A stretch of DNA of 64,000 nucleotides. Source: Gonapodya prolifera JEL478 (Eukaryota; Monoblepharomycota; Monoblepharidomycetes; Monoblepharidales; Gonapodyaceae). Positions 33,617 to 48,726 of this stretch are shown here, one piece after another. Each line of letters begins with the position of its first letter. Positions within the stretch are counted from its first letter, which is position 1. The notes beneath the pieces were generated by a model, which was not told where the DNA came from, did not search any database, and saw only the letters and a list, made by a program, of their open reading frames with translations. The DNA is taken from assembly GCA_001574975.1 (NCBI GenBank), contig KQ965811.1, positions 27,226 through 91,225 of the forward strand. Direction: 5' to 3'. A program made the position numbers and the translations under genes.

Positions 33617-34761
33617 TCAAAAGAGCTCACCACGATAAGCCACCCGGGAAGAAGTGCCAGCTCCTCTGTTCGTTGGTTGGGGTTGAGGAAAGTATCCAGC
33701 CGAGTAGCGTCTCCCGCCACGAACTTTGGTATTCTGACGGATAGAGGGCTCGACAATTAAGCTTCCCGCTGACAGGTCCATGGGAGACATCCCAACGTCT
33801 TGACGAACGCTGGGCAGAGATGGGATCGGATAGGCGAGGAGACGTTCGGCAAGGCGGAGCAGCTCGGCTGAAGTTTGATCAGCAACGACGACGTAACGTC
33901 CGTTCCAGCCACAAGACAGAGAACTCACCAAAATCTTCTTGTGCGACCTGTGATTCGGAGAGTCCGAGTAACTCAAACAGCTGTTCTCGTTTTTCGGAGT
34001 CTGACAAACATGTATTCTCCCGAAGCTGTGGGTGTTGGGGCCAAAGTTTTAGTTTGTTTTTGTTCGAATGTCTTTAACAGTGGTAGAAGCTTGACCTGAC
34101 TCGTCACTTACGAAGCCAAGCGATGTCACTACTCCGTGATGTAAGTCTTCGTCCGGACTGTCCTGGGCAAGGATACGGCGCAACATGTCGACGTATGCAT
34201 TCAAAATCTTGATCATGGAGAGGTGATTCACGTGCATTTTAAGAAGTCATTCGTTGACTGAAGACGTAAGCACGGAGTTAAAGCTCACTTGGCGTTGGTT
34301 TTCCTCAGAGTAGGTCTGCCAACTCGACCTTTGTAATGCTCGTCGAGCATTTGCGCGTGCGCTCTGAAGTGACGCATGGCCAAAACTGCCTGTTGTTGGC
34401 CCTTCCACTGACTGATTGCTCTCCAAGTGTTCCATTCCCTCGACGTCTCTCGGCCTCCCAAAAGCTTCCATCGGTAGGCTTCGATGACCTTGTTGATCCC
34501 AATCTTCTCGCCGCACCTGTGATTCAGCCATGGCCAATTCAGTCTTTGCATCAATATGAGTAGCACGAGACCCGAAATCGGCGGGGTTGACTGTGTCGTC
34601 CAATCAAATAAGGGGACAAATGTGCAAGGACTGCGGAAGTACATCCCTAACCCACACTTTCCAGCAAGACTCGTGGCGAATCCAGCTCCTACGTAAAGCA
34701 GCTGTGCATTCGGATCGAGCTCAAGGTCTTCGCCGTGGCCGTGCGTGGTTCGTACCGACAT
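33617..34761 (-). CDS. Companion gene of the F-box/cysteine-rich family, 5 exons, 283 aa
   Basis: Exons 34761-34656, 34590-34289, 34207-34112, 34025-33929 and 33867-33617 join in phase with introns of 65, 81, 86 and 61 nt. The product begins MSVRTTHGHGEDLELDPNAQ, then NPADFGSRATHIDAKTELAM, a polar Ser/Gln-rich middle and helical segments (ILNAYVDMLRRILAQDS; SEKREQLFELLGLSESQVAQ; ELLRLAERLLAYPIPSLPSV). It ends in a basic Gly/Pro tail. I recognise no domain. A decayed paralogue lies at 53320 with the same N-terminus (THGHIEDLELDPDAQLL) and DTVNATDFRSHITLIDTKTD, again head-to-head with an F-box/cysteine-rich copy. The first splice junction is the least certain. Linked function with the neighbour is inferred from the repeated arrangement only. 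Confidence 0.6.
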
Positions 34762-34831
34762 TTTGTGGGTGAGTCACTCACCATTCGGGCTGAAAAACCT
34801 GCACCCACCATATCACTCTTCGCAGAAATAC
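34762..34831. promoter_or_regulatory. Putative 70-bp bidirectional promoter with AP-1/Gcn4-like palindrome
   Basis: The only sequence between the ATG of the companion gene (minus, 34761) and the ATG of the F-box copy (plus, 34832). Positions 34768-34782 read GGTGAGTCACTCACC, a 15-nt inverted repeat around TGAGTCA, the core bound by AP-1/Gcn4-type bZIP factors. The equivalent 45-bp spacer of the second pair (53275-53319) has GGTGAGTGA. Regulation is inferred. Confidence 0.4.
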
Positions 34832-36270
34832 ATGGCCTCCTTGTCGCTTTCTTTGCTCCCGTGAGAAACCACCATCGCCATTGCTTCTTTCCTCCCGGTT
34901 CGGTCAAAGATTCGTCTTGCCAACACCGCCAAATCAATGCGCAGCCTTCTCCGCATCCCTCTTCTCTGGCAGGATGTCGACTTTTCAGAGCATGGGCGGG
35001 TATGAGAGATTCATTGGACTCTTGGCGAGCTGGGTTCTGCCATTGTCGGACGTGGGACCATCGTCCCAGACACTTGTGGCAGGCAACTTCAGGAGGGTTG
35101 TACTGGATAAAACGGCGGTAACCACCTGGACTGTAGCGAGGCTTCTTCTTCAACGGGAACTGGTTAGCCAATCCATCAGTGGCTGTCGCAAAGTCTTATT
35201 TCACGTACTGGCAGAACTTCTGGAATTGCGTGAACCCCAGCCGAACTATATGGGGCCCCTACCGCCAGTAGAAAGTACTGAATTGCGGCTTTGTGTTCTG
35301 CAACCGGAATGTACCAACTACAGCCCGGAGGAGCTTCCAGAATTTGATGCCCGCATTCCCCTACTAACCGCCCAACGGATGCAGCGTTTGACATGTTTCC
35401 AAATTTCGTAAAAGTTATTCCAACTGTTTGGAGTCAATGTGGACAGTGCAAGAACTTGGAGGACCCTCTACACAGTCAGCATGACTGGGTGAAGAAGTCC
35501 TTTACTCGGATGGACACTTCCATTGTGACGGTACTGTCACTGAGGAGTATGGGTCAATGTTAGGATAGGGTAGAATGAGTGTATATTGATTGGATTGGTC
35601 TTGTTCTACCCGAGCTATGGACTTTAAATAGTGCGAAACCCGATAGTGGGGGTCGTGCGTCAGGGGTCCGCCCTCGGCGTACGCCCCACGGTCCAACTTG
35701 CAAATCAGGTCAGCTTTGCACTGGCCATTTGGAGGAGTGCTGTGCGGAATCTTCAAGGACATGTGACACTGGGTTACACTGCCAAAAATGTCTCAAGGAC
35801 ATGACTGGCTGCTCCAGGTTTAAGTGCAAGAGGCTGTTGTGCCCTGGAACAAGTCTGGGAGAGAGAGTTTCACACATGAAAACAGGCCTTGAAGACTCAG
35901 TAGATGCAAATATTTCTGAAGATGAAGGCTCAGCCAGGTTGGTGGATTGCAAGGGAGGGAGGACTCTGGTTCTGAAGAAAATGATGCAGATGAGGCTTGG
36001 TCAAATGTAATGAACATGGGGACTCTGCGTCTGAAGAAGATGAGGCACAGGAACACTTGGGTTAGATAACAGTTGACTAGATGTTGCCAAGGACTCTGGC
36101 CTCTCAGACAAAGGAGATGTCATCTTGAGGGTGGATTAAGGGCATGGGTATTGAATGTGTGAGCTGTGTGTGAATACCGCATCCTGTGGGACCCTGACAG
36201 TTTCAGAGGTGCAAATGAACTTTTTAAATGTTGCCAGAATGATGTTTGTCATGTAAAACTGCTGATATAC
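34832..36270 (+). pseudogene. Decayed F-box/cysteine-rich gene copy with early nonsense codon
   Basis: It starts MASLSLSLLP, then TGA where intact copies have CGA (PRETTIAI), then ETTIAIASFLPVRSKIRLAN, AKSMRSLLRIPLLWQDVDFS and a frameshift. Later pieces are YERFIGLLASWVLPLSD, NFRRVVLDKTAVTTWTVARL, FDMFPNFVKVIPTVWSQCGQ, SQHDWVKKSFTRMDTS, TCDTGLHCQKCLKDMTGCSR then FKCKRLLCPGTSLGERV, and a tail matching RTLASQ...GWIKGMGIECV. Stops and shifts are scattered through it. It is head-to-head with the companion gene. Confidence 0.75.
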
Positions 36271-36899
36271 TTTCTGTACTAGAAAGTGGAGCAAATTATT
36301 ATCCAATTGCCACTTTGTTTGCTGCTTCTTGTGTGCAGGTGATTACTATAGAAATAGTGCAGCCAGTTCAACTGACAAAAGAAATCTCCAAATTCCAAGT
36401 GTTTCCAGTTGTTATGGCATTGCTATCAGCTGTTGTCCCTTCCAAGATGTGCTTGGGGGTGCAATTCTCTAGGAGGAGCTGGACTTCTTGTAGTACAGCT
36501 CAATCCTAGGAGACACACAGTTTAATGTCTTGGTTGGTCTCATGTCTGACTAGGTGAAGGAATCCTGCAAATTGATGGACACGTGAGCACCCAAATCCTT
36601 GGGCAAAAATCTGGAGCAGCTGCAGCACATAGAAAAGGTCATTTTGGACATTACAGAAGCAACTCATGTCACTGCTCCTCAATGCTTTGTACTTCTTGAT
36701 TGCCAACTATGCAAACTTGACACTGGATGAGTTCACAGCTGGACCATGTGGGAAGATGAAGGGGGAACAGTTCCACTTTAGTATGATGGGAACTGTCAAC
36801 TTCAGATCCTGCAAGTTATGGATCAACAAAATCAAGGAACCAAGACCCTGACCTCCTTTGCCTATCCCAGGTGGCAAGGGATGTTTTTCATAAACTTCT

Positions 36900-37570
36900 C
36901 AAAAAATCATACCTGCACAGTACCTCCAGTGCAGTGATTTGCTGGATGTTCTTGAACCCTGCTTACACCACATGATTTGGTGAAGAAGACTTTTACTTGT
37001 TCTGGAGTTTTGCCTGTGGACCTAGGCCTAACCCCAGCACAAGACACCTATATTGCTCCTTTTGTGTGGGCAGAGAAGTGTGTTAGGGTTGTGGAAGGCT
37101 CTGTTGACATGCCGGGCCACACATGGGCAGAGACTTCCTGCAGTGGGAGTGCTGCTGCAATGGTTGTTCTGGACAAGAGCACTAGTGCATCAGTTGCTTC
37201 AGATGCTGGACAGTATGCAGAGCTGCAAAGTTGCTACATAATAGCATCATGCTGGCAATGCACAATAATTTGATGGCTGGAGTGTCAACAGTCTGTTCTG
37301 TTAGATATGCAACACTGGTCCCCTTTGCTTGAGTCACATAACTACAACCTGTGCTGTATTGCTTTCTTGTTTTCCATACTGTCCCATACAGTGTGTCACC
37401 ACATGTCACCAAGAGCAGCCTCCACCAAGGTGCCCAAACTGCAGGTTGCAAAATTTTCCAAATTGTGATGTGGACAATGAAAAAATCCATGGCAACTAAT
37501 GCAAAGTTGAGTTTTGCTGGCAGCAAAGATGACACTGCTGTAGATTTAAGTGTAGGAAATGTATGTTGGT
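36900..37570 (+). pseudogene. Further relic of the cysteine-rich half of the family
   Basis: HDLVKKTFTCSGVLPVDLGL followed by TPAQDTYIAPF aligns with YDWVKKSFTRTDTSMSDLRI SPVLKRYF of the 51.7 kb copy. About 350 nt on, RCPNCRLQNFPNCDVDNEK matches RCPTCNSGPLCNFHSLEDC. The F-box half is absent and the frame is broken. Confidence 0.45.
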
Positions 37571-37599
37571 ATTTCAGTTGACCTACAATGATATACTCT

Positions 37600-37720
37600 T
37601 AAATGTTGGTGCAAATTGCTCATGGCCAAGGCAAAGACCTTGAGCAAGTTCCAGGCAAGCAAATTCCAGATGCACAGCTGCTCTGCTTGGGAGCTGGATC
37701 ATCTTTTGTTATTGAATCCC
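37600..37720 (+). pseudogene. Relic of the companion gene 5' end
   Basis: The sequence reads IAHGQGKDLEQ then PDAQLLCLGAGSSFV, matching the start of the companion at 34761 (TTHGHGEDLELDPNAQLLYV). An 18-nt insertion-like stretch separates the two parts. Only about 35 codons are recognisable. Confidence 0.4.
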
Positions 37721-38054
37721 ACTGGCAGAAAATGTCATGCCTGTAGGTGAAAAGTGGTTTTCAAAAGTCTTTGTTACAAAATTAGTTCAGCAATATTTGA
37801 TAGATTCAATCAGCATGTCTTTAATGGTTGGACTAACTTGGGCTTCTGGGGGAAGCACATTCCCACATGTCATACATCTAATTTATCCATCCCCTAATCC
37901 ACTGTTGAGATGTCATCACCTTTGTCTGAATGGTCAGAGTCCTTGCCTCCCTTGCAACCACTGTCACACCTGGTTGTGCCTTCATCTGCATCACCTTTGC
38001 CTGACCATTGAGGTCTCTTGCCTCCTTTGCAACTATTCACTGACCTGCTTGTGC

Positions 38055-39362
38055 CTACACCTGCCTCTTCTCCTTTTGATGCATTATTATTGACCCATGC
38101 AAGCCTTCACTGTCCCCTTTTTCTTCCAACATGGCACAAGAGTCTTTGTTGTCAACTGTCATGCATTGCACTCTCTCTGCCAGACTCATCCCTGAAAATG
38201 ATGGTTCCAGGTGTTCTTGTAGCAGCCAGGCATATTCTCCAGACACTTCTGGTAGTGCAACCCAATGCCACATGTTCTTATACCAATGCAGCATTCCTCG
38301 AACAAGTGAAGGTTGCAAAATGGACTGGAGTTGCAAGTTGGACAGTGTACGTCCTTATCTTCTGCACTCCATTCTGCAATCATCTTGCATCTCACACACA
38401 CCACTTTGCAATTACATCTGTTGACTCTGCAAGTGTCCCATTGCTGATAGCATTTGATGCACTGATATCCACCTCCCCCACAAGTACTGCATTTGCTTAA
38501 ATTGAACATAGTCCAATGGTTTGCCCCAGAGAATTTTGTTAATACAATCATGGATGCCACATCCCCAGCACACCATTCTGTAGGCGCAAAACTGACAGAT
38601 GAGACGTCTGGAGGCTGGAGATATGCCTAGGTCTGTCATGGAAGCCGTTGCCTTTGCAAAAGACTTCTTGACCCAATCAGACTGAGTGTGCAGAGGATAC
38701 TCAGAGTTCTGGAGTTGCCTGCATTGACAACATACAACTAGAAGCATTTTGACAAGATTCAGAAATACATCAAATGCAGTGTTAGTCAGGCTTTGGAGAT
38801 CTGCAAGTTGGACATTAGATGTCATGAAACCATTTATGAACTGATAGTACTTGGCAGGTTTGGCTCACAAGAAGCAAAGCTGCAATTCTGTATGTTCCAG
38901 CGGTGGGTAGATTTCCTCATCATGCTCCTGTAGAACGCGGCTTTTGAATTGTTCTGCTAGCTTTCCAATTGACACCCTGTCACAACAACTGAATGAGACA
39001 CTGACAAACTCCCAATGAAGAAAAAGGCGTATTAGTGTCTTAGTAGTTATTCCCGTTTCATCCAGCATGATCTTCCTAAAGTTGGCGGTCACGTCGACTG
39101 TCCGCTGCCGGATCGCATCCCCCATGTCTGATGGTGGGAGAATCCAGCTCGCCAAGAGTCCCACAAATCTCTCATACTCTACATCGCCAAGCGCCGGACC
39201 GTACTCCGAAAAGTCAACATCCTGCCAGAGAAGAGGGACATGGAGAATGTTGCGCATTGATTTGGCGGTGTTGGCGAGACGAATCCTCGACCGAGCGGGG
39301 AGGAAAGAAGCGATAGCAATGGTGGTTTCTCGAGGGAGAGAAGAGAGCGAGAGGGATTCCAT
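38055..39362 (-). pseudogene. F-box/cysteine-rich gene copy, interrupted
   Basis: The first 166 codons are open: MESLSLSSLPRETTIAIASF, LPARSRIRLANTAKSMRNIL, PLLWQDVDFSEYGPALGD, ANFRKIMLDETGITTKTLIR, ending LELQLCFL then stop near 38865. The cysteine-rich half follows in other frames: FDVFLNLVKMLLVVCCQC, DWVKKSFAKATASMTDLGIS, CQFCAYRMVCWGCGIHDC, QCIKCYQQWDTCRVNRCNCK, CPTCNSSPFCNLHLFEECC and GIGLHYQKCLENMPGC. A GTGAGC donor overlaps the first stop, so an intron is conceivable there, but I found no acceptor that restores the frame. I call it a pseudogene with that reservation. Confidence 0.65.
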
Positions 39363-39532
39363 GGATCTGATAATGTGGTTGTGCCCTCTTCTTTACAAGA
39401 AATGTGGCACTGCTTTTGAGGCACACCGAGAGCTTTCTTCTTTGCACCGCACTTCACGATGGTTCGTCGATCCCTTTCCCAAACGCCACCGCTTACCTTC
39501 TCACAATTGCTTGCAACTCATTTCCCCCCACG

Positions 39533-40701
39533 ATGGGCGTGAACCCACCCGCGCTCATTCCGGAACTGCCGCGCTTCCGCCTTTAGCCTCAGAACGAGTA
39601 TATCGAGGAGGCGATCAAGAAGCATGGACGGAGACTCGACCATGAGGAGCGGAAGTCAGTGCTCGCCGTTTTCTTCGAAGTTGTTCCCATCTCACACCCG
39701 GGACTCCTTCAGGCGAAAACGGACTGCCCGTGAAGTCCACAAGAAAGCCGCCTTCGCCCAGAAAGTACATGGACTGAAGGCGAAATTGTACAACAAAAAG
39801 CGACATGCGGAGAAGATCCAGATGAAGAAAACGTGAGTGTTGATGCTGGGGATCTCATCGACTCTCGCCCACCTCCGAAACACCTTTGCCTCCAGCCTGA
39901 AGATGCACGACGAACGGAACACGAAACAAGCTGCACCCGACGCTAACCCCGACACCGCTCTTCCCCCGTACCTGCTGGATCGTCAGTCCCAGACGAGGGC
40001 GAAGGTGCTCTCCAACGCCATTAAGCAGAAACGGAAGGAACGGGCGGCGAAGTGGGACGTGCCCTTGCCGAAAGTACGAGCTGTTGCGGAGGAGGAGGTG
40101 TACAAGGTTATCAAGACGGGGAAGAAAGGGAGTGAGTTGATGTGGCGGAAGGGTTGAGTGATCACTCATCCCACGATAACGAACCACCTTACACCGACCG
40201 CCCCATCCAGCGAAGCAATGGAAGCGGCTTGTCTCCAAGCACACTTTCGTTCCTGCCACCTTCACCCGACTTCCGCCGAAATACGAACGTTTTATTCGAC
40301 CCACCGCTCTCCGTGTCAAACGAGCTCACGTCACCCACCCGGAACTTAAGGCGACATTTATGCTGGACATTTTGGGTGTGAAAAAGAATCCGAACGGGAG
40401 GGATATGACGGGATTGGGTGTGGTTACGAAGGGAACTGTGATCGAGGTGTGTTGGTCGCAGACCGTGGTTCTTGCCAGGGTTGAATTTACCATGCTTTGC
40501 CTACAGGTCAACGTTTCCGAGCTTGGACTGGTAACGCAATCCGGTAAAGTCGTGTGGGGTAAATACGCCCAGGTGACAAACAACCCGGAGAACGACGGAG
40601 TCGTGAACGCTGTGGTGAGTGCTGCGATAGTCTTGGGATCATTTTATTCCTCGTGCCTCGTCATGAGCTGCATTACTATTTTCATCCAGCTCCTGGTCTA
40701 G
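39533..40701 (+). CDS. NSA2: Ribosome biogenesis protein NSA2, 7 exons, 261 aa
   Basis: NSA2 is a nucleolar/nuclear factor of pre-60S ribosome assembly, needed for 27S rRNA processing. Exons 39533-39538, 39587-39654, 39713-39832, 39896-40131, 40211-40446, 40507-40614 and 40690-40701 join in phase to 261 aa, the same length as the yeast protein. Diagnostic stretches are [108 protein letters not shown] and [22 protein letters not shown]. The first exon is just ATG GGC and the last adds only LLV. The tiny first exon is inferred from the need to reach MxPQNEYIE and from a GTGAAC donor directly after it. Confidence 0.92.
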
Positions 40702-40864
40702 AGTGGTCATCTGCCTTGACCAACGGTTGTCATGGAATAACGAAATACCATTACGCAGCTTCACGTGTATCATACAATGGATGGCCTGAATATCGCATTT
40801 ATGTTTCACCTCAAAACTGCTTCTCCTCGTTCGTTTTCTCCGAGGCCACCTGATGTTTCCACGT

Positions 40865-42949
<2,085 letters not shown>

Positions 42950-43504
42950 GGTGTGAGTGTGGTGGTCGATCGGGGGTTAATTTACTTTAAGCAGCTATTA
43001 GGGTTCGATACTCAGTGAATCTATAAAACTTCAAGATGAGGTCAGATGATTAGGCCACTCGGTATAAAGATTTCGCCGCGTGGAAGTTCGGGCTCATGGC
43101 ATCGGTGCCTGGTGCTTTTGTTCGAATCCTTCACGCCCAGAAATTTCCTAGAACAGTCCTGACAATTCCAAGAGTTGGAATGTCTGCAAAAGCCAGAGAA
43201 TCCTTGCCTTGATGACTCACTCCAGGTTGACAGATAATCTCAAAGATGAACGTGGATCCCCATGAATGTCCGCCCGAATTCTCAATATCTTGCGGGGTCG
43301 TCTCATCTTAAAACGGTCGTGTTTCACGCCGCTTGATGTCAGCATGATGCTGCTCGTACCTGATACTGCCGCTGCATGTGAAACGGTGACTCGATGGCTC
43401 CTCGGACGCACAGGTCGACGTTATCTGTTTTCACGGCGTTTCAGACTGGCTTCAAACGGAAACAGAGGCGCGCTCTTTGAAATAGGGCAACTGGGCTCCA
43501 ATCG
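42950..43504. other. Intergenic stretch between the AKR copies
   Basis: The two AKR copies point away from each other and this is the spacer. No gene is supported; only the small AKR relic just downstream is recognisable. Confidence 0.4.
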
Positions 43505-43550
43505 AATGCAAACCGCTGCCTTGACGTATTCAGGGTCTCCGGTAGGCCCA
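43505..43550 (-). pseudogene. AKR exon relic
   Basis: On the minus strand this short stretch reads TGDPEYVKAAV, matching RGDPEYVKQAV of the AKR exon that follows the catalytic lysine. Nothing else of the gene is recognisable nearby, so it appears to be a scrap of a third copy. Confidence 0.45.
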
Positions 43551-43702
43551 CCGGACATAAACCCAGATTCTAGTATGACAGAACTTAGCGCACAGCGATT
43601 ACTCCAGGTATGGAGGTGATTGGTGGTATCCTGCCGGCAAATCCTTTGCCGACTCCGACACAAAAATACCTTCCTCCATCTTCCACCAGCTTCCACCCCA
43701 CC

Positions 43703-45859
<2,157 letters not shown>

Positions 45860-46148
45860 GCTAGCTCTTGTAGTCTCGCCTAGGGTGAGCTAGGAGTGGT
45901 CTCGGCGGAAGGGTTTGAAGATATTGTTGTTTAAAAATCAGTCATGAGATGCACACAAGTTTCAGAGCGGTGGCGCCTTATTTGGAACCCTCCACTTTGT
46001 GTTGCTAAACTACATTTCTCGACAATAACCGCTCTCTTTTGAACATCAGGGAATCCATTATGACGCCCCTGCAACCTTCTGCGACGGAAACCTTTCCAAC
46101 CTCAATCGAGAAGCAGGAGAATAGTAATCAATTTCCTCATGAAATGTC

Positions 46149-47126
46149 TTAGAATGTAGCTTCTTGACCCAAAAATTGATTCAATGACTTCCCTTTGCCG
46201 CTCCCCAGAACTTTGTCCACGTATACTCCACGCTTTCGGAACACCCGAAGCACAGCCGTGTTCCCACCCATCGCGGCCACGTGAATCGCAAAGTTGATAA
46301 GTCCGCTCAAATCCGCCCCACTGTGATCGAGCAGAACCTCCACAACATCGGCGTGACCCGATTGGGCAGCAGACATCAGAACGATCTTCTTCGCGGACGG
46401 CTCGTAGGGTAGATGTTGCAAAAGCAGCCGCACAACGTGCGAATGACCGCACTTCGCAGCTGTTCTCTGCTGGGGTCATCCTTGGCACCTCGCTCGAGCA
46501 ACAACTCAACTGCATCATTATGTCCGTGTTTTCACGCGCGAATGAGAGAAAGGGAGTCCGGGATCACTCCATGGTCGAGCAAGATGCGAAGAGCGCTCAT
46601 CATTCCAAACCCAGCCGCTCCCACCATTGCTTCATAGATTCCATACACCGCCCCCGCGCTCCAGAAGAAGTCTCACCACATCAGATCGATTGAGCACGGC
46701 GGCCTCGCTGATGGCCGGGCGGTTGTGAGCGCTGTTCGGATCAACACCGGTGTCCAGCAGGCATCGGACAGACTCAACATGACCAGCTCTCACAGCGCGT
46801 GAAAGGGCAGAAAAACCGTATCTGGGATCGGTGGGGGCGTTAACGTCGGCGTATTGACACAGGATGGCGAGGACGGCAGCATTTCCATTGGAAGATTCCG
46901 CCAAGAGGGCTTCTTCGGGGGTTGGGTAGTATCGCATCGCACGAGTGGCAATGCCGAGATGGTTGGCGAAGATGTCACGCAGACGCCGATTAAAAGCGCG
47001 TGTGGGTAAAGCAAGGGGATGGGATGAACAGACGAGACCGATCCTTCCAATGATTTCCTTCGGGAGGTCGAGAAGAGGAAAAGGGCAGATGGCGGAGGAG
47101 AGAGGAGGAGCGTTCGACTGAGCCAT
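46149..47126 (-). pseudogene. F-box-like/ankyrin pseudogene
   Basis: It opens MAQSNAPPLSSAICPFPLLD LPKEIIGRIGLVCSS, LPTRAFNRRLRDIFAN and ankyrins FSALSRAVRAGHVESVRCLL and AISEAAVLNRSDVVRLLLER. It then stops at VWNL; a one-base shift recovers YGIYEAMVGAAGFGMMSALR ILLDHG. A TGA follows SLIRA before KHGHNDAVELLLERGAK, and another shift leads to HVVRLLLQHLPYEPSAKK and SAAQSGHADVVEVLLDHSG to the end. Two shifts and one nonsense codon break it. It is a distant relative of the gene at 20464. Confidence 0.75.
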
Positions 47127-48726
47127 GGAACGGATACATGTGGATTGATGATGCGCTTTCAGTTCGCGAGGGCATGGGATGGGGAAAGGATGATGTTTGA
47201 CCTAAAGTTTGCCGAGTTCACGAAGAGGCTCCGACCTTTATTCTGACGGAGACTGGTAGTGAATTTGCCATTGTAAACCTGCTGCTGCAAATGTAGGGGA
47301 ATCCGAGATGGGGGCTACGCCAGTTCCCACAAGCATTGTTATGTCACTGTGTATTTATTGCGGCAAACGTAGTAGCATTTATTTGTGGAGTCCTTTCACC
47401 CGTTTGACAAGGAGAATTTTGCTTGGCTTGGCTTGGCTTGTGCGCGGGCGGTTTGTGGCCAGTGATCGAGATGCCTGACACTGCCTCTAATGTGAATCGC
47501 AGTCCACACATCTATGCAATGAGATATTAACTTATTACTTGTACCCTTATGTCTGATTGGAGGCTGAGAAGGGTGATGTCGGAGGCGAGAGGAAGAGACG
47601 TCGAGGGGGTCGTTGAAGAACGAGATGTGGATGGATAATACGTTTCAGTTGGCGAGAGGGATCGGTTTCTGTGTGCCCTGATCAAGGTGAGGAGAGATTA
47701 TTTGTCGACAAAGGTTTTGCCGGGTGGAGTGGTACAACCATCGCTTAACATCCCCAGCACCATGAGTGCCATGTACGCTATGCTCCGTCATAGTAGAATA
47801 TCCAATCGAGTCACGTGGGCCTGAGTGTCCATGCCAGGTGGCTTCACTGGCTTGACTTTTCCCCGGTCCTGGCGCTATGTACTCCAAGACTCCTTCATTC
47901 TCCGCAGTGCAAACTGTTCCTGTTCCTCTCTAAGCGTGGCGTTTAGAGTTTGGAAGAAGCAGATCTCTTGGCGACTCCTAATTCACGGTAGTTCACCGGG
48001 TGAAATGTAAAGTCAAATCTCCTGATCTGTTTCGAGTACACACTCTAGGTGTACCGAAGGCCAGAGGATAAAGCTCATTTGCTTGATGCCATCCGCTTTG
48101 ATTTGTTTCGTTAGCTGTCCAAGGGGTTCCTGTAGTATCAGATTGTCTCTGTTTTCATGTGGAAGCACAGCTTACTGCTCGCTCAGCTTGATAACATGTA
48201 ATCCTCGCATTATAGCGCCCTTCCCACATACGATAAGCGATAAACAGGCACCATGTATATCGTTGCCTCCACTGAGCGAGTGTGTGTGGCGGTCCGCGGG
48301 TCTTTTGTTGTGGGGTGCCTGCGGAGCGCCTCCACCTGTGCAGAGGTACGTCCCTCCACGACTGCAAAGCACGGTCGCCTCACCTGCATCACGCCGGACC
48401 GCGTCGGATTGGGTGCACGGCGCGGATGGACCCACGCGGGAGAACACGAAACAGGCGCAGGTCAGCCTGCATCGTGTGGCGTCCGGGGTAGGGCGTTGAG
48501 GGTTCCGGTCACGACACGGGTCGCCACTCGGGCAGTTTCCTTGACCATCGGACGCCACACAATCCACCCTCTACACTCCAGCGTGAGCAGACCGTCGCTT
48601 CTGCCCTTACCTCCTCCGCCTAGCACTGCCCCTCCTAGCCTCGCTCGATCGCCCGTCATTACCTCCCCGTACCTTCCCTAACAAGCACCGTCTCCCGTCT
48701 CTCCCGCCATCGCCCATCGCCCGCCA
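47127..48726. other. 1.6-kb intergenic region upstream of the ankyrin-SH3 gene
   Basis: No coding segment with splice logic or family similarity was seen. A short simple repeat (GCTTG four times, near 47421-47440) is present. The last 250 nt are pyrimidine-rich (CCTC/CTCC runs up to the ATG), fitting a promoter and 5' UTR. Confidence 0.4.

Noticed and set aside
34285-34761. Unspliced 158-codon frame as the companion protein
   Set aside because: The spliced model keeps the DTVNPADFG...IDAKTE frame shared with the relic at 53.5 kb. The unspliced frame loses that match after residue 35.
47421-47440. GCTTG simple repeat
   Set aside because: Four units only; a chance microsatellite with no visible consequence.
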